DNA from: Marinobacter sp. DY40_1A1
GTDB lineage: Bacteria > Pseudomonadota > Gammaproteobacteria > Pseudomonadales > Oleiphilaceae
Direction: 5' to 3'
Length of the DNA: 64,000 nt
Assembly: GCF_016597815.1 (NCBI RefSeq)
Contig: NZ_VCHA01000006.1
Location: 181,112-245,111, forward strand
Position 1 is the first letter of the stretch; each line of letters starts with the position of its first letter. The notes under the pieces were generated by a model. That model did not search any database and was not told the DNA's origin. It saw only the letters and a program-made list of their open reading frames with translations. A program made the position numbers and the translations under genes. Shown one piece after another: positions 55,058 to 64,000 of this stretch.

Positions 55058-56833
55058 TCAGCTCCGTCGATATTGGTAATAACTTTCGATGTCAGATTTA
55101 AGCACAACGCCGTAAACCCTTTGAATCATTGGTGCTACATGGCGTTGCACATACAGCGCCTCGGCGCTGGTGTTCTCAAACTCGTGCATTGCCTCTTCGA
55201 GCGTGGCCTGGTATTGCACCGGCGCAATATCGCGCCGATGTGCGGGAATGTCCATCAAGTCGATGGATTCGACAGGCTCGTCCGTCTCGTTTGATGCCGC
55301 CTCAGCTGAATCTTCAAGATAGCGGGCAAGGTCAACTGCAGGCAGCAAAGCTGTGGGACCGTTCTTGCCATCAACGATCAGCCATTTGGGTTCCGCTTGC
55401 AGAGCCTTTCGGGCCTCCTCCGCAGTAAGGTGCCGGTTTATGCGCAGTATGCTCTTGTCCATGATTGCCGCCACAGATACCCGGCGCAAAGCCTGGATCA
55501 CTGGTGAGCTTTGATAGCTCAGGCCTTGGCTTTTAAGCACGGTCAGGAAGAGGGATTTTTTTCCGAATGCTTCACTTGTGATAAGCGTGGCTGTGGTAAT
55601 AACCAGCATGCCGGGGAGAATGATATTGGGGTTTCGGGTTAACTCCATCAGTGCCATAAGTGCGGCAAGGGGTGCCTGTAAAACTGCACCCATCATTGCG
55701 CCCATTCCGAGCATCGCATAAAAGCCAACCGATGAAGCGTGGCCAGGGAGTATGTCTCCACCGATGAGCCCCAGGGCCCCGCCAAGCGCTGCACCCATAA
55801 TAAGCGTAGGGCCAATGATGCTGCTGGGCATGCCCAGCCCGACGGTTAACGCGGTGATAACCAGTTTCGCAGCGCCTACGGTAAGAAGCAGCCAGAAGCC
55901 AAGTTCGCCGTTCATGGTTTCGTTTACGGTGTCATATCCGATCCCCATGGTTTGGGGGACCACTACAGCAGCAACGGCCATCAGCATGCCGGCGATGATC
56001 ACTCGCAATAAGATAGGGCGCTGGTTGAACCGCCCCATGGCGTCGACCAGATGAATGAACAGAGCTGCCGAAACACCGATAATAATGGCGATGACCAGAA
56101 TCCAGGGTATCTCCAGAAATGAGTTCATGGTCAGCGCAGGCACGTTAAATGCCGGTTCTGAACCATACACTAGTTGGGTGACCACCGCTGCGCTGACCGC
56201 CGCAAGAATAATGGGCGTAAATCCGGCTATGGTGTACTCCATCATCACCACTTCCATGGCGAAGATCACCCCGGCAATCGGTGTGTTGAACGATGCGGAT
56301 ATGGCGGCAGCACAACCGCACGCCACCAGGGTGCGTATGCTGTTGTTGGGTAAGCGCATCCACTGCCCCATGAGGCTTGAGAATGCAGCGCCCAAATGAA
56401 CGGCAGGCCCCTCCCGACCAGCGGATTGCCCGGTGATCACAGTGCTCACGCCTACAACGAATTGAATAATGGCGCTTCGTGCGGTGATGTAGCCCTGGTG
56501 GTAATTCAGGCGCTCCATCACATGGACGACACCAACTTTCCGGTCATGAGTGGCTAGGCGGTGTAAAAACAGGCCAATACCGAACGCACCTGCAAGAGGC
56601 AGTACGGCGCGGGTGATTATATCCAGGCTCTCAAAGGCTTCAGAGCCTTCTCCCGGCAGGAAATACTCCAGCGGCCATTCGATGGCCAGGCGGAAGACCA
56701 GAATCACGGCGCCGGTAACCAGCCCGGATAGCAGGCCGAGAATAGCCAGTTGTGGCAATGAATCCACACCGGACATACTGCGTGTGAAAACAGAGGATAT
56801 TCTTTCGCTAATCCGATGCCAGACTTTATTCAT
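55058..56833 (-). CDS. ClC-family chloride channel/transporter with CBS domains
   Basis: The 591-residue product is a ClC protein with about 10-12 membrane helices in residues 20-440 and paired CBS domains from about 455 to 590. The motif GQSAGREGP near residue 146 contains the gating Glu. The first filter motif, GSGIP in classical ClCs, is changed to KVGVVHVMERL, and the third, GxFxP, reads GLGMPSSIIG. CBS domains suggest control by nucleotides or ionic strength. The transport mode (channel or Cl-/H+ antiport) cannot be decided here. It is the first gene of the leftward ClC-hemJ-thiDE-hemL run. Confidence 0.9.
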   Translation of the reverse strand: MNKVWHRISERISSVFTRSMSGVDSLPQLAILGLLSGLVTGAVILVFRLAIEWPLEYFLPGEGSEAFESLDIITRAVLPLAGAFGIGLFLHRLATHDRKVGVVHVMERLNYHQGYITARSAIIQFVVGVSTVITGQSAGREGPAVHLGAAFSSLMGQWMRLPNNSIRTLVACGCAAAISASFNTPIAGVIFAMEVVMMEYTIAGFTPIILAAVSAAVVTQLVYGSEPAFNVPALTMNSFLEIPWILVIAIIIGVSAALFIHLVDAMGRFNQRPILLRVIIAGMLMAVAAVVVPQTMGIGYDTVNETMNGELGFWLLLTVGAAKLVITALTVGLGMPSSIIGPTLIMGAALGGALGLIGGDILPGHASSVGFYAMLGMGAMMGAVLQAPLAALMALMELTRNPNIILPGMLVITTATLITSEAFGKKSLFLTVLKSQGLSYQSSPVIQALRRVSVAAIMDKSILRINRHLTAEEARKALQAEPKWLIVDGKNGPTALLPAVDLARYLEDSAEAASNETDEPVESIDLMDIPAHRRDIAPVQYQATLEEAMHEFENTSAEALYVQRHVAPMIQRVYGVVLKSDIESYYQYRRS

Positions 56834-57003
56834 GGATGCCGGTATTCCGGTACAAGAGAGTGGCCTTCCAGAGGGTTTCTGACATCATTGTAACTGTCAC
56901 TCTGCAGGCTGCAATGAGTCGTTGGTTTATCATGATAGACTAAGGCGTTAAGCTACAGGCAAAGACTCCTCTAAATCCTTATCCAACGTCGCTGGAGAGC
57001 AAG

Positions 57004-58041
57004 TTGATTAAAGTAGGTATCGTGGGCGGCACCGGCTATACCGGCGTCGAGCTCCTCAGAATTCTCGCTGTTCATCCGGAAGTAACGGTAAGCTGCATAA
57101 CCTCAAGATCTGAGGCCGGAGTGCCGGTATCCGATATGTACCCAAATCTCCGTGGGCACTTTGATCTGGCTTATTCAGAACCGGACCCCAGTGTTCTCGC
57201 GGCATGCGATCTGGTGTTTTTTGCAACACCACACGGCGTTGCCATGGAGATGATCCCGGAGTTGATGGCTGCCGGCGTGCGGGTTGTCGACCTGTCGGCA
57301 GACTTCCGACTCAAGGATCTGAAGGTTTGGTCCCAGTGGTATGGCCTGCCTCATGAATCGCCAGAGTGGGTTGAAAAGGCTGTTTACGGGTTGCCAGAAG
57401 TCGCACGTGCTGAGATCGCCAAGGCGCAACTGGTTGCCAACCCCGGGTGCTACCCGACAGCGGTTCAGCTGGGCTTTCTCCCACTGCTAGAGAATGGGTT
57501 AGTTGACCCGTCACGGTTGATTGCAGACGCCAAGTCCGGTGCCAGTGGCGGTGGCCGACAGGGCAAAATAGCCATGTTGCACGGTGAAGTCAGTGAAAGT
57601 TTCAAAGCCTATGGCGCATCAGGCCATCGTCACTTGCCGGAAATTCGACAGGGCTTGTCCGCTGCAGCGGGCATTGAAACCGGTGTGACATTTGTGCCTC
57701 ATCTCGTTCCGATGATTCGCGGCATAGAGGCAACGCTCTATGCAGAGCTGAAAAATCCGGCTGATTTCGATCGTTTACAGGCGCTGTTCGAAGAGCGTTA
57801 TCGTGACGAGCCGTTTGTTGATGTGATGCCGTTCGGTAGTCACCCGGAAACTCGAAGTGTACGGGGTGCTAACTTGTGCCGCATGGCACTGCACCGGCAG
57901 GAACAGAGCAACATCGTGATCATCTCTTCAGTCATAGATAACCTGGTGAAAGGTGCGGCTGGCCAAGCTGTCCAGAACATGAACATCATGTTTGGAGTTA
58001 AAGAAACGCTGGGCCTTGAAGCGCCTGCGCTACTGCCGTGA
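57004..58041 (+). CDS. argC: N-acetyl-gamma-glutamyl-phosphate reductase
   Basis: ArgC reduces N-acetylglutamyl phosphate to the semialdehyde in arginine synthesis. The 345-residue product has the NADP motif [17 protein letters not shown] and the catalytic Cys149 in [13 protein letters not shown], with the His in [11 protein letters not shown]. The start is a TTG at 57004, which encodes the conserved MIKVGIVGG and follows GGAGA by five bases. A DUF6776 gene, bactofilin and erpA follow, the order recalled from pseudomonads. Confidence 0.97.
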   Translation: MIKVGIVGGTGYTGVELLRILAVHPEVTVSCITSRSEAGVPVSDMYPNLRGHFDLAYSEPDPSVLAACDLVFFATPHGVAMEMIPELMAAGVRVVDLSADFRLKDLKVWSQWYGLPHESPEWVEKAVYGLPEVARAEIAKAQLVANPGCYPTAVQLGFLPLLENGLVDPSRLIADAKSGASGGGRQGKIAMLHGEVSESFKAYGASGHRHLPEIRQGLSAAAGIETGVTFVPHLVPMIRGIEATLYAELKNPADFDRLQALFEERYRDEPFVDVMPFGSHPETRSVRGANLCRMALHRQEQSNIVIISSVIDNLVKGAAGQAVQNMNIMFGVKETLGLEAPALLP

Positions 58042-58050
58042 GGAACGCCA

Positions 58051-58791
58051 GTGAGCGAACAACGGAAACCCACTGAGGAGTATGTTGTTATCCGCCATCG
58101 GCCGGGATACCGGCTGAAGCGGGCGCTGATCCTGATTGTGTGCACAGTGATTGCTGGCGCTGGCGGGTATGCTGCCGGGCTGGCTCAGGGAGGTTTTCGG
58201 TCCACTGGGGTCGAAGCATCCAACGAGCGATTGGAAGACAAGCTGGCAGCTCTGGAAGCCAACTATCGCGATGCCCGTCAGCGTTTGGTTAATCTCGAGC
58301 GTGGTAAACTCATTGATGAGCAAGCGCTGAATCAGGCCCGGAACATCATTGTGGAATTGGAAACCCGGGTAGGTTCGCTTAAATCGGATCTCACATTCTA
58401 TAAAAATATCATGGCGCCCTCTGAAACCAGCAAGGGGTTGCAGGTTGATCGGTTTTCACTGACCAACGATAGGCAGGCAGGCGTTTATAATTTCAAACTT
58501 GTGTTGACGCAGGTTGGTAACAACAAGAGCTATATTTCAGGTGTTGTGGCCGTCAATATAATTGGGATGCGCGATCAGGAAAAAGAGGTTATCGCACTGC
58601 GAGACCTGTCCCAGGAAATAAAAGATCTTGGCGTGAAATTCCGCTTTCGGTACTTCCAGGATGTGGAAGGCAAGCTGACATTGCCTGACGGTTTTGAGCC
58701 ACTTGAAGTGCAGGTGGTTGCGCAGGCCGAAGGACGCAAATCCTCGCAGGCCGAGCGAACATTTGGTTGGGGCGATTTAACGGAGAATTAG
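58051..58791 (+). CDS. DUF6776 membrane protein with coiled coil
   Basis: The 246-residue product has a short cytoplasmic N-terminus, one transmembrane helix (about 25-47, LILIVCTVIAGAGGYAAGL) and a coiled coil (about 58-115). A C-terminal beta-rich domain ends in QAERTFGWGDL. It matches the DUF6776 family as I recall it, which has no assigned function. The start is GTG at 58051 after AGGAA. The gene lies between argC and the bactofilin gene, two bases before the latter; a role with bactofilin in envelope organisation is possible but unproven. Confidence 0.8.
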   Translation: MSEQRKPTEEYVVIRHRPGYRLKRALILIVCTVIAGAGGYAAGLAQGGFRSTGVEASNERLEDKLAALEANYRDARQRLVNLERGKLIDEQALNQARNIIVELETRVGSLKSDLTFYKNIMAPSETSKGLQVDRFSLTNDRQAGVYNFKLVLTQVGNNKSYISGVVAVNIIGMRDQEKEVIALRDLSQEIKDLGVKFRFRYFQDVEGKLTLPDGFEPLEVQVVAQAEGRKSSQAERTFGWGDLTEN

Positions 58792-58793
58792 AA

Positions 58794-59270
58794 ATGTTTG
58801 GTAAGAAAAAGGCAAAGCCCCGTCGGGCCACTGGTAACTTTGACACACTGATTTCTTCGCGCACAACCATAGAAGGAGATGTGCACTTTTCCGGCGGCTT
58901 GCATGTCGATGGCCACATCCGGGGCAAGGTGTTGGCTGAAGAGGGCAGTGATGCGGTTCTGAGAGTTTCAGAAGTAGGTGAAGTAACCGGTGACATATCC
59001 GCCCCGCACGTAGTCATCAACGGAACAGTTCACGGTGATGTATATGCGTCTGCGCATCTCGAACTTGCCGAGAAGGCCGCTATTCACGGCAGTGTCTACT
59101 ATAACCTCATTCAGATGGCGATGGGGTCATCGGTAAATGGCAATCTGGTTCACCAGCGCGAGCCGTCCGGGTTGCTGACTCAGGACAAGGCGCGGCCGGA
59201 AGCGGAACCAGGTCATGCTGTCGAAAGTACTGATGAGTCTTTCGACGAAGATGGTGGTAAATCCGAATAG
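58794..59270 (+). CDS. Bactofilin
   Basis: Bactofilins are polymerising cytoskeletal proteins that bind the membrane and position cell-wall enzymes. The 158-residue product has a short basic N-terminus (MFGKKKAKPRRA) and a beta-helical core from about 18 to 120 (TTIEGDVHFSGGLHVDGHIRGKV...INGTVHGDVYASAHLEL). It ends in an acidic, disordered tail. GGAG lies eight bases before the ATG at 58794. An M23 peptidase lies nearby at 60831-62228, a combination known for bactofilins in other bacteria. Confidence 0.9.
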   Translation: MFGKKKAKPRRATGNFDTLISSRTTIEGDVHFSGGLHVDGHIRGKVLAEEGSDAVLRVSEVGEVTGDISAPHVVINGTVHGDVYASAHLELAEKAAIHGSVYYNLIQMAMGSSVNGNLVHQREPSGLLTQDKARPEAEPGHAVESTDESFDEDGGKSE

Positions 59271-59333
59271 TTGATTGTTTTACTCAGGAATACCATAATC
59301 CACGCAGTTGTATCAGGTAATCCGGAGGCAAAC

Positions 59334-59687
59334 TTGAGTGTAGTCCAGCAGCAGATGGCAGCACCGCTGTTTTTCAGCGATAGTGCGGTCAATAAGGTAC
59401 GAGAACTGGTAGATGAAGAGGGTAACTCTGATCTCAGGCTGCGCGTGTTTGTGACCGGCGGTGGGTGTTCGGGTTTTCAGTACGGGTTCTCATTCGATGA
59501 AACTCAGGATGAGGAAGATACCGTCATTGAACGGGATGGAGCCGTTCTGCTTGTGGACCCTATGAGTTATCAATACCTTGTGGGTGCTACCATAGATTAC
59601 CAGGAAGGTTTGCAGGGCTCTCAGTTTGTTGTGCAGAACCCTAACGCCAGCTCTACGTGTGGCTGTGGTAGTTCTTTTACGATTTGA
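59334..59687 (+). CDS. erpA: Iron-sulfur cluster insertion protein ErpA
   Basis: ErpA is an A-type carrier that delivers [4Fe-4S] clusters to target enzymes. The 117-residue product has the three conserved cysteines in [11 protein letters not shown] and STCGCGSSF. The TTG at 59334 follows GGAGG by five bases and gives [22 protein letters not shown]; the longer frame from 59271 is not conserved. It follows the bactofilin gene by 63 bases and converges with anmK. Confidence 0.95.
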   Translation: MSVVQQQMAAPLFFSDSAVNKVRELVDEEGNSDLRLRVFVTGGGCSGFQYGFSFDETQDEEDTVIERDGAVLLVDPMSYQYLVGATIDYQEGLQGSQFVVQNPNASSTCGCGSSFTI

Positions 59688-59726
59688 TATCCCGCAAGTG
59701 CGGGCACCCGGCAGGGAGCGTTTGCA

Positions 59727-60824
59727 TTATGCCGGGTAAACAGCCCCGAGAATTCGCGGGCCTTTAGCTCCGGTGACTTCCGGCAGGTTGCCAGGTTTGC
59801 GCTCCATTGCCTGCTGGGCCAACCATGCAAAAGCGGTGGGCTCTACCCACTGCGGATCAAGGCCGAGTTCCGCTGTGCTGAGTACGCGGATAGGGCTAAG
59901 ACTTTGAGTAAGTTCCTTCATGAGCAGCCTGTTACGAGTTCCCCCTCCGCACGCATACACAACCATTGCTGGTGACTGAGGCATTTGCCGGGTCGCTGTT
60001 ATAACTGAGAGTTGCAGCAGTGTGCGCTGAACGTCTTCCGGCCGAACATTGTTATGCCGCCTTACCAGAGTTTTAACCCACCGGAGATTGAACTTTTCTT
60101 TTCCGGTGCTCTTGGGGGCTGGTCGCTCAAAGTAGGCATCTGTAAGCATGTCACTGAGCAAGGCTTGATCAATAATCCCTTCCTCCGCCCACTGGCCGTT
60201 TTCATCGTAAGGGCGACCGGTTTGATCTTGGCACCACGCGTCCATCAGGGCATTTGCGGGCCCGGTGTCGAAGCCCGTCACTGGGCTGCCTCGTTCAGAT
60301 GGAATCCAGGTTATATTTGCTATGCCGCCGAGATTGAGGATGCATCTGTCTTCTGTATCCGAACCGAAAAAATGCTGATGAAAGGCTGGAACCAGAGGCG
60401 CGCCTTGCCCACCCGCGGCCATGTCACGGCTGCGAAAATCTCCTACCGTCGTAACGCAGGTTTTCTCTGCAATGATTGACGGGTTGCCGATCTGGAGTGA
60501 GAAGCGACCAGGCCCGGAAGGTTGGTGCCTCAGGGTTTGTCCATGGCTTCCAATTGCACGAATTGACGATCTCTCTACCCCGGACTTGCAGATCAGGGCT
60601 TCCGCGGTGTTTGCGAAAAGTGTGCCGACCAGTGTGTCAAGCTCGCCCACCTCGTCTGGTGTAGCTTGGTTCTGGCTCGCCAGTACCAAGCGCTTGCGCA
60701 GGTCTTCAGGATAAACGGAGGAGTGTGTTGCGTGAGTGCGGACAGATTTGCCCTGAAAGGACACCAGCACGGCGTCTATACCATCCATGCTGGTGCCGGA
60801 CATGAGCCCGATCCAGGTGTCCAT
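59727..60824 (-). CDS. anmK: Anhydro-N-acetylmuramic acid kinase
   Basis: AnmK phosphorylates and opens 1,6-anhydroMurNAc during cell-wall recycling. The 365-residue product begins with the ATP-binding motif WIGLMSGTSMDGIDAVLVSF and has GSHGQTLRHQP near 95. GFDTGPANALMDAW near 190 contains the catalytic Asp, and VYACGGGTRNRLLM follows near 290. It lies six bases downstream of the M23 peptidase gene on the same strand, so a cell-wall hydrolase and a recycling enzyme are probably co-transcribed. Confidence 0.96.
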   Translation of the reverse strand: MDTWIGLMSGTSMDGIDAVLVSFQGKSVRTHATHSSVYPEDLRKRLVLASQNQATPDEVGELDTLVGTLFANTAEALICKSGVERSSIRAIGSHGQTLRHQPSGPGRFSLQIGNPSIIAEKTCVTTVGDFRSRDMAAGGQGAPLVPAFHQHFFGSDTEDRCILNLGGIANITWIPSERGSPVTGFDTGPANALMDAWCQDQTGRPYDENGQWAEEGIIDQALLSDMLTDAYFERPAPKSTGKEKFNLRWVKTLVRRHNNVRPEDVQRTLLQLSVITATRQMPQSPAMVVYACGGGTRNRLLMKELTQSLSPIRVLSTAELGLDPQWVEPTAFAWLAQQAMERKPGNLPEVTGAKGPRILGAVYPA

Positions 60825-60830
60825 AATAAC

Positions 60831-62228
60831 TCAGTTGTCCGAGGCCAGGGCGAGATGCTGGTAGTTTGTCCGGAAGGTTTCAAACTGGGCAACTTGCTGT
60901 TCCGTGTGCTTTTTGAATCTTGCCATTTCAGTGGCAGGAATAGGCTGTGCATCAGGCAGCTTTACAGTTCTGGAGTTACGGGGTGAACCGTTCACACGGA
61001 ATTCATAGTGCAGGTGTGGCCCGGTTACCATGCCGGAGGACCCAACATAGCCAATCGTTTGGCCTTGCTTGACTCGGGCGCCGTTTTTCATGCCTTTGGC
61101 GATACGACTCATGTGCGCATACAGCGTGGTGATGTTGTCACCGTGCTTTAAAACAATTGTACGGCCATAGCCGCCTTTCCAGCCAGAAAATTGAACTCTT
61201 CCGTTACCCGCAGCTTTAATGGGGGAGCCTGGAGGTGCGGCGTAATCTGTTCCTTCATGAGGGCGCACTACATCCAGCACAGGGTGGCGGCGCTGAAGGT
61301 TAAATGACGAGGAAATTCGCGCGTCGATAGGCGTGCGCAAGAAAGCTTTGCGCATGCTTTTGCCGTCAGGTGTGTAGTAGTCGCTATCGCCGTTGCTGTC
61401 CGTATAAAGGAGGGCAATGTTTTCTTCGCCACGGTTTACGAAGCGAGCAGACAGAATGCGGCCGGTGCTGAACTTCTCGCCATCGAGATAGAGTTCTTCA
61501 TAGACCACTTCAAACTGGTCGCCCTTGCGAACGTCATAAACAAAGTCGATGTCCCAGCCAAAAATTCCCGAAAGCTCCATAGTCAGGCGGTCGTTAAGTC
61601 CTGCCTCGCGTGCGGCGAGGTAGAGTGACCCGTCAATGGTGCCTGAGGCGTATGCCGGTTTGGGCTCTGGCTCGCGCACTTCTGTTTGCCCGGTATAAGT
61701 TCCTTCTTGTATGTTAATCTTCAATGTTTCCAGACGGCTGCGCTGGAGTTCTACTGCCGCAAGCTCGCCTTCGCTACCAATGGCGAATCGGATCGTCTCG
61801 CCAGCATAAAGACGCTGTAACTTATCTGCCTCGCCTTCGCCATGAATTACGGAGAGCATAGTGCCGTCATTGAATCCCGCTTTCTTGAAAAGGGAGGACA
61901 ATGTGTCGCCTGATTTGATATCGAACGTTTGCCAGGACAGGCGAGGCGCAAGCTCAGGGGCTGCTGAGTCTGAGGTCTCCGGAGAGATAGCGGCAGCCTG
62001 GTCTGCAACAACGGGCTCGGCCGGAGTAGGGTTTTTCTGTTGCGGCTTTTGGGAGATGATTGCAGAAGCCTTGCCCTGTTCTAAATCGAGGGTGTAAGAC
62101 ATTCGCTTGGCCTCAACGTCGGCGCTGGGGCTCATCAAAATTGCGGCAGATACTACAACGGTTGCAGCAGCGGCAATGGTAATATGAGTTTTCGGAAACA
62201 TTTTCAGCAAGTGTCGCATCCGTTTCAA
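60831..62228 (-). CDS. M23 murein endopeptidase (MepM-like)
   Basis: The 465-residue product has an N-terminal membrane anchor (about 15-35, ITIAAAATVVVSAAILM), an OapA/LysM-like domain (about 95-155, FDIKSGDTLSSLFKKAGF) and a C-terminal M23 peptidase. The zinc ligands are in PHEGTDYAAP (HxxxD) and GPHLHYEFRV (HxH), with TTLYAHMSRI between them. This layout matches E. coli MepM, which cuts D-Ala-mDAP crosslinks. It is divergent from tyrS, and anmK follows closely. Symbol mepM would be a homology guess. Confidence 0.92.
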   Translation of the reverse strand: MKRMRHLLKMFPKTHITIAAAATVVVSAAILMSPSADVEAKRMSYTLDLEQGKASAIISQKPQQKNPTPAEPVVADQAAAISPETSDSAAPELAPRLSWQTFDIKSGDTLSSLFKKAGFNDGTMLSVIHGEGEADKLQRLYAGETIRFAIGSEGELAAVELQRSRLETLKINIQEGTYTGQTEVREPEPKPAYASGTIDGSLYLAAREAGLNDRLTMELSGIFGWDIDFVYDVRKGDQFEVVYEELYLDGEKFSTGRILSARFVNRGEENIALLYTDSNGDSDYYTPDGKSMRKAFLRTPIDARISSSFNLQRRHPVLDVVRPHEGTDYAAPPGSPIKAAGNGRVQFSGWKGGYGRTIVLKHGDNITTLYAHMSRIAKGMKNGARVKQGQTIGYVGSSGMVTGPHLHYEFRVNGSPRNSRTVKLPDAQPIPATEMARFKKHTEQQVAQFETFRTNYQHLALASDN

Positions 62229-62368
62229 TCCGTATTCCGGCAGCTTGTGCCACCTAGTTAAAGCTGTTGTTCAAGTATAGACCAACAGATTACCGTATAA
62301 AAAGCGCGTGGAACAGCGTAGAACATTACGGTTGTTGCGCCCTAAGCCGGATTTCTCAGGGTGTCATT

Positions 62369-62376
62369 GGTATAAT
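62369..62376 (+). promoter_or_regulatory. Extended -10 promoter of tyrS
   Basis: TGGTATAAT (TATAAT at 62371-62376) is an extended -10 followed by the GC-rich discriminator GCCGCCGCC, typical of stringently controlled promoters. The -35 is weak. The leader of about 130 bases contains a CCTGGCA/TGCCAGG repeat (62393-62399 with 62435-62441). Confidence 0.55.
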
Positions 62377-62514
62377 GCCGCCGCCCGAAATGCCTGGCAT
62401 TGTTTAAAAACTGAGCGCTTGCACTTTAACAGGGTGCCAGGTAACTCACAGAGTTCTTTTGTTGAAGTCTGTAACTGATAATTTATTGTAAAACCGATTG
62501 GGGATTAATGATTC

Positions 62515-63717
62515 ATGGCATCTATTGATGAAGCCCTTGCGATTATAAAGCGAGGCGTAGACGAGCTGATACCAGAAGGCGATCTGATAGCGAAATTAAA
62601 AGAAGGTCGCCCTTTGCGCATCAAGGCAGGTTTCGACCCTACTGCCCCCGATCTCCATCTCGGGCATACCGTGCTGATCAATAAGCTGCGCCAGTTTCAG
62701 GAACTCGGGCACGAGGTCATCTTTCTGATAGGAGACTTCACCGGGAAGATCGGTGATCCTTCTGGTAAAAGCGCTACCCGGCCCCCTCTAACCGACGAGC
62801 AGGTTGCCCAAAACGCGATTACCTATAAAGAGCAGGTGTTCAAGATTCTGGATCCAAAAAGAACCCGGGTGGTCTTCAACTCTGAATGGATGAGCAAGAT
62901 GGCTGCAGCGGACATGATCCAGTTGGCGGGTCAGTATACCGTCGCCCGCATGCTGGAACGTGATGACTTCACCAAGCGTTACCGCTCTGAGCAGCCTATT
63001 GCCATACACGAGTTTCTGTATCCGCTAATACAGGGTTATGACTCTGTGGCGCTGGAAGCGGATGTTGAGTGTGGTGGCACGGACCAGAAGTTCAACCTTC
63101 TGATGGGGCGGATCTTGCAGAAGCACTATGGTCAGGCGCCGCAAGCTGTTTTGACCATGCCGATATTGGAGGGGCTGGATGGCGTTCAGAAGATGTCCAA
63201 GTCATTGGGCAATTATATAGGTGTAAACGATGCCCCGGGCGAAATGTACACCAAGCTGCTGTCTGTGCCAGATGAATTGCTCTGGCGCTACTTTGAGCTT
63301 TTGAGCTTCCGTCCCCTGAAGGAAGTAACTGAGTTCCAGAAAGCTGTAGAAGGCGGGGCGAATCCTCAGGACTACAAGAAGTTGCTGGCGGAAGAGATTA
63401 TTACGCGCTTTCACAGTGAAGAGGCTGCGAGTACAGCGCACAAGTCTGCAGGTAACCGGGTTGCGCTAGGGGATATCCCTGAAAATGTTCCGGTAGTCGA
63501 AGTATCACTGGAGGGGCAGGCGGAGATTCTTATGCCGTCTGTATTGCGAATGGCGGGTCTTGTAAAGAATGGTGCGGCTGCGCGAGATGTCCTCGGGCGT
63601 GGTGCTGTGTTTGTTGATGGTCAGAAATTTGAGGGCGACCGTGCTTTTGTGGAGGGTGACACTTGCGTGATTCAGGCGGGAAAGAAGAAAATCGCCCGTG
63701 TTTTGATCACTGCTTGA
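62515..63717 (+). CDS. tyrS: Tyrosyl-tRNA synthetase
   Basis: TyrRS charges tRNA-Tyr. The 400-residue product is of the TyrRS class with HIGH as HLGHT near residue 46 ([18 protein letters not shown]) and KMSKS intact near 226 ([13 protein letters not shown]). A C-terminal S4 domain (about 335-400) reads [28 protein letters not shown] precedes the ATG. It is followed directly by an rRNA operon, the arrangement recalled for P. aeruginosa. Confidence 0.97.
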   Translation: MASIDEALAIIKRGVDELIPEGDLIAKLKEGRPLRIKAGFDPTAPDLHLGHTVLINKLRQFQELGHEVIFLIGDFTGKIGDPSGKSATRPPLTDEQVAQNAITYKEQVFKILDPKRTRVVFNSEWMSKMAAADMIQLAGQYTVARMLERDDFTKRYRSEQPIAIHEFLYPLIQGYDSVALEADVECGGTDQKFNLLMGRILQKHYGQAPQAVLTMPILEGLDGVQKMSKSLGNYIGVNDAPGEMYTKLLSVPDELLWRYFELLSFRPLKEVTEFQKAVEGGANPQDYKKLLAEEIITRFHSEEAASTAHKSAGNRVALGDIPENVPVVEVSLEGQAEILMPSVLRMAGLVKNGAAARDVLGRGAVFVDGQKFEGDRAFVEGDTCVIQAGKKKIARVLITA

Positions 63718-63756
63718 TCGATTTCCGGCTATTTTGAATTTATTTCAAAATGGCCG

Positions 63757-63784
63757 TTGACAGATCTGCGTGTGTCTGTAGAAT
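63757..63784 (+). promoter_or_regulatory. rRNA operon promoter P1
   Basis: TTGACA (63757-63762) and TAGAAT (63779-63784) are 16 bases apart. An A/T-rich palindrome ATTTTGAA / TTCAAAAT (63731-63751) lies just upstream where an UP element would sit; it may also be the tyrS terminator. Confidence 0.85.
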
Positions 63785-63889
63785 GCGCATCTCCTTCGAG
63801 GGACACACCGCTGAGGCGGGGTGGATTGAGAAGGACAACTGTTTGAAGGTATTAAAGAAAACGAGTTTGAAGGTTCTTTAATTAAACGG

Positions 63890-63917
63890 TTGACAAGGCG
63901 GCGAGACGATGTAGAAT
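63890..63917 (+). promoter_or_regulatory. rRNA operon promoter P2
   Basis: TTGACA (63890-63895) and TAGAAT (63912-63917) are again 16 bases apart, identical in both hexamers and spacing to P1, with A/T-rich sequence upstream. Confidence 0.85.
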
Positions 63918-63929
63918 ACGCCACCTTGA

Positions 63930-63959
63930 TTGAGCAACGGCTCAAACGCTCTTTAACAA
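63930..63959 (+). promoter_or_regulatory. rRNA antitermination site boxB-boxA
   Basis: A boxB hairpin TTGAGC-AACG-GCTCAA (63930-63945) is followed by boxA GCTCTTTAACAA (63948-63959). This marks the leader of an rRNA operon; the 16S gene itself begins beyond the window. Confidence 0.88.
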
Positions 63960-64000
63960 ATTGACCAAGTAATTCGTGTGGGCGCTGGCTGGAGTATTTC

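Overview
The window is a block of chromosome from a marine gammaproteobacterium, most likely Marinobacter or a close relative (inference). The proteins look like Marinobacter/Pseudomonas homologues, and several runs of genes match the order I recall from Pseudomonas aeruginosa: gmk-rpoZ-spoT-ridA, oxyR-recG, rpsU-dnaG-rpoD with divergent tsaD and plsY/folB/folK-like, pcnB-folK-panB-panC-pgi, dksA-gluQ-cbrX-cbrA-cbrB-crcZ, and argC-bactofilin-erpA-anmK-M23-tyrS-rrn. Coding density is high. I found no insertion sequence, prophage, CRISPR array or plasmid feature.

Layout. 1-5.8 kb is a catabolic cluster: an acyl-CoA ligase cut by the window edge, a GMC alcohol dehydrogenase, a Baeyer-Villiger-type monooxygenase and a divergent enoyl-CoA hydratase, with a palindromic operator in between. 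5.8-16.9 kb holds an RNA pseudouridine synthase with a universal stress protein, then gmk, rpoZ, spoT, ridA, an epimerase, oxyR, recG and an HDOD signalling protein. 16.9-25.3 kb holds a candidate small RNA, a molybdopterin oxidoreductase, an Ig-like surface lipoprotein paired with a FadL-type porin, and a tRNA with anticodon CAU. 25.3-32.3 kb is the macromolecular synthesis operon (rpsU-dnaG-rpoD) with tsaD, plsY, folB and a folK paralogue. 32.3-37.6 kb holds pgi, panC, panB, folK and pcnB.

37.6-44.3 kb is the CbrA-CbrB carbon/nitrogen control system. It includes the tiny membrane protein CbrX upstream of cbrA and a well-supported CrcZ-type Hfq-sequestering RNA between cbrB and pcnB. That RNA has a sigma-54 promoter, an array of CbrB-like half-sites, four A-rich Hfq motifs and an intrinsic terminator. 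gluQ and dksA follow. 44.4-51.5 kb holds sfsA, a Rieske protein, a pentapeptide-repeat protein, a two-domain kinase, mrcB with a TPR lipoprotein, and a secreted lipase. 51.9-56.8 kb is a hemL-thiE-thiD-hemJ-ClC operon; thiD appears to begin at an AUC codon. 57-63.7 kb is argC, a DUF6776 protein, bactofilin, erpA, anmK, an M23 peptidase and tyrS. The window ends in the twin promoters and boxB/boxA leader of an rRNA operon whose 16S gene lies beyond the edge.

The observations most worth following up are the CrcZ locus, an orphan RNA of about 235 nt with a pseudoknot-capable fold (16.9-17.1 kb), the AUC start of thiD, and the Ig-lipoprotein/FadL pair, which carries a possible Hfq/Crc site.
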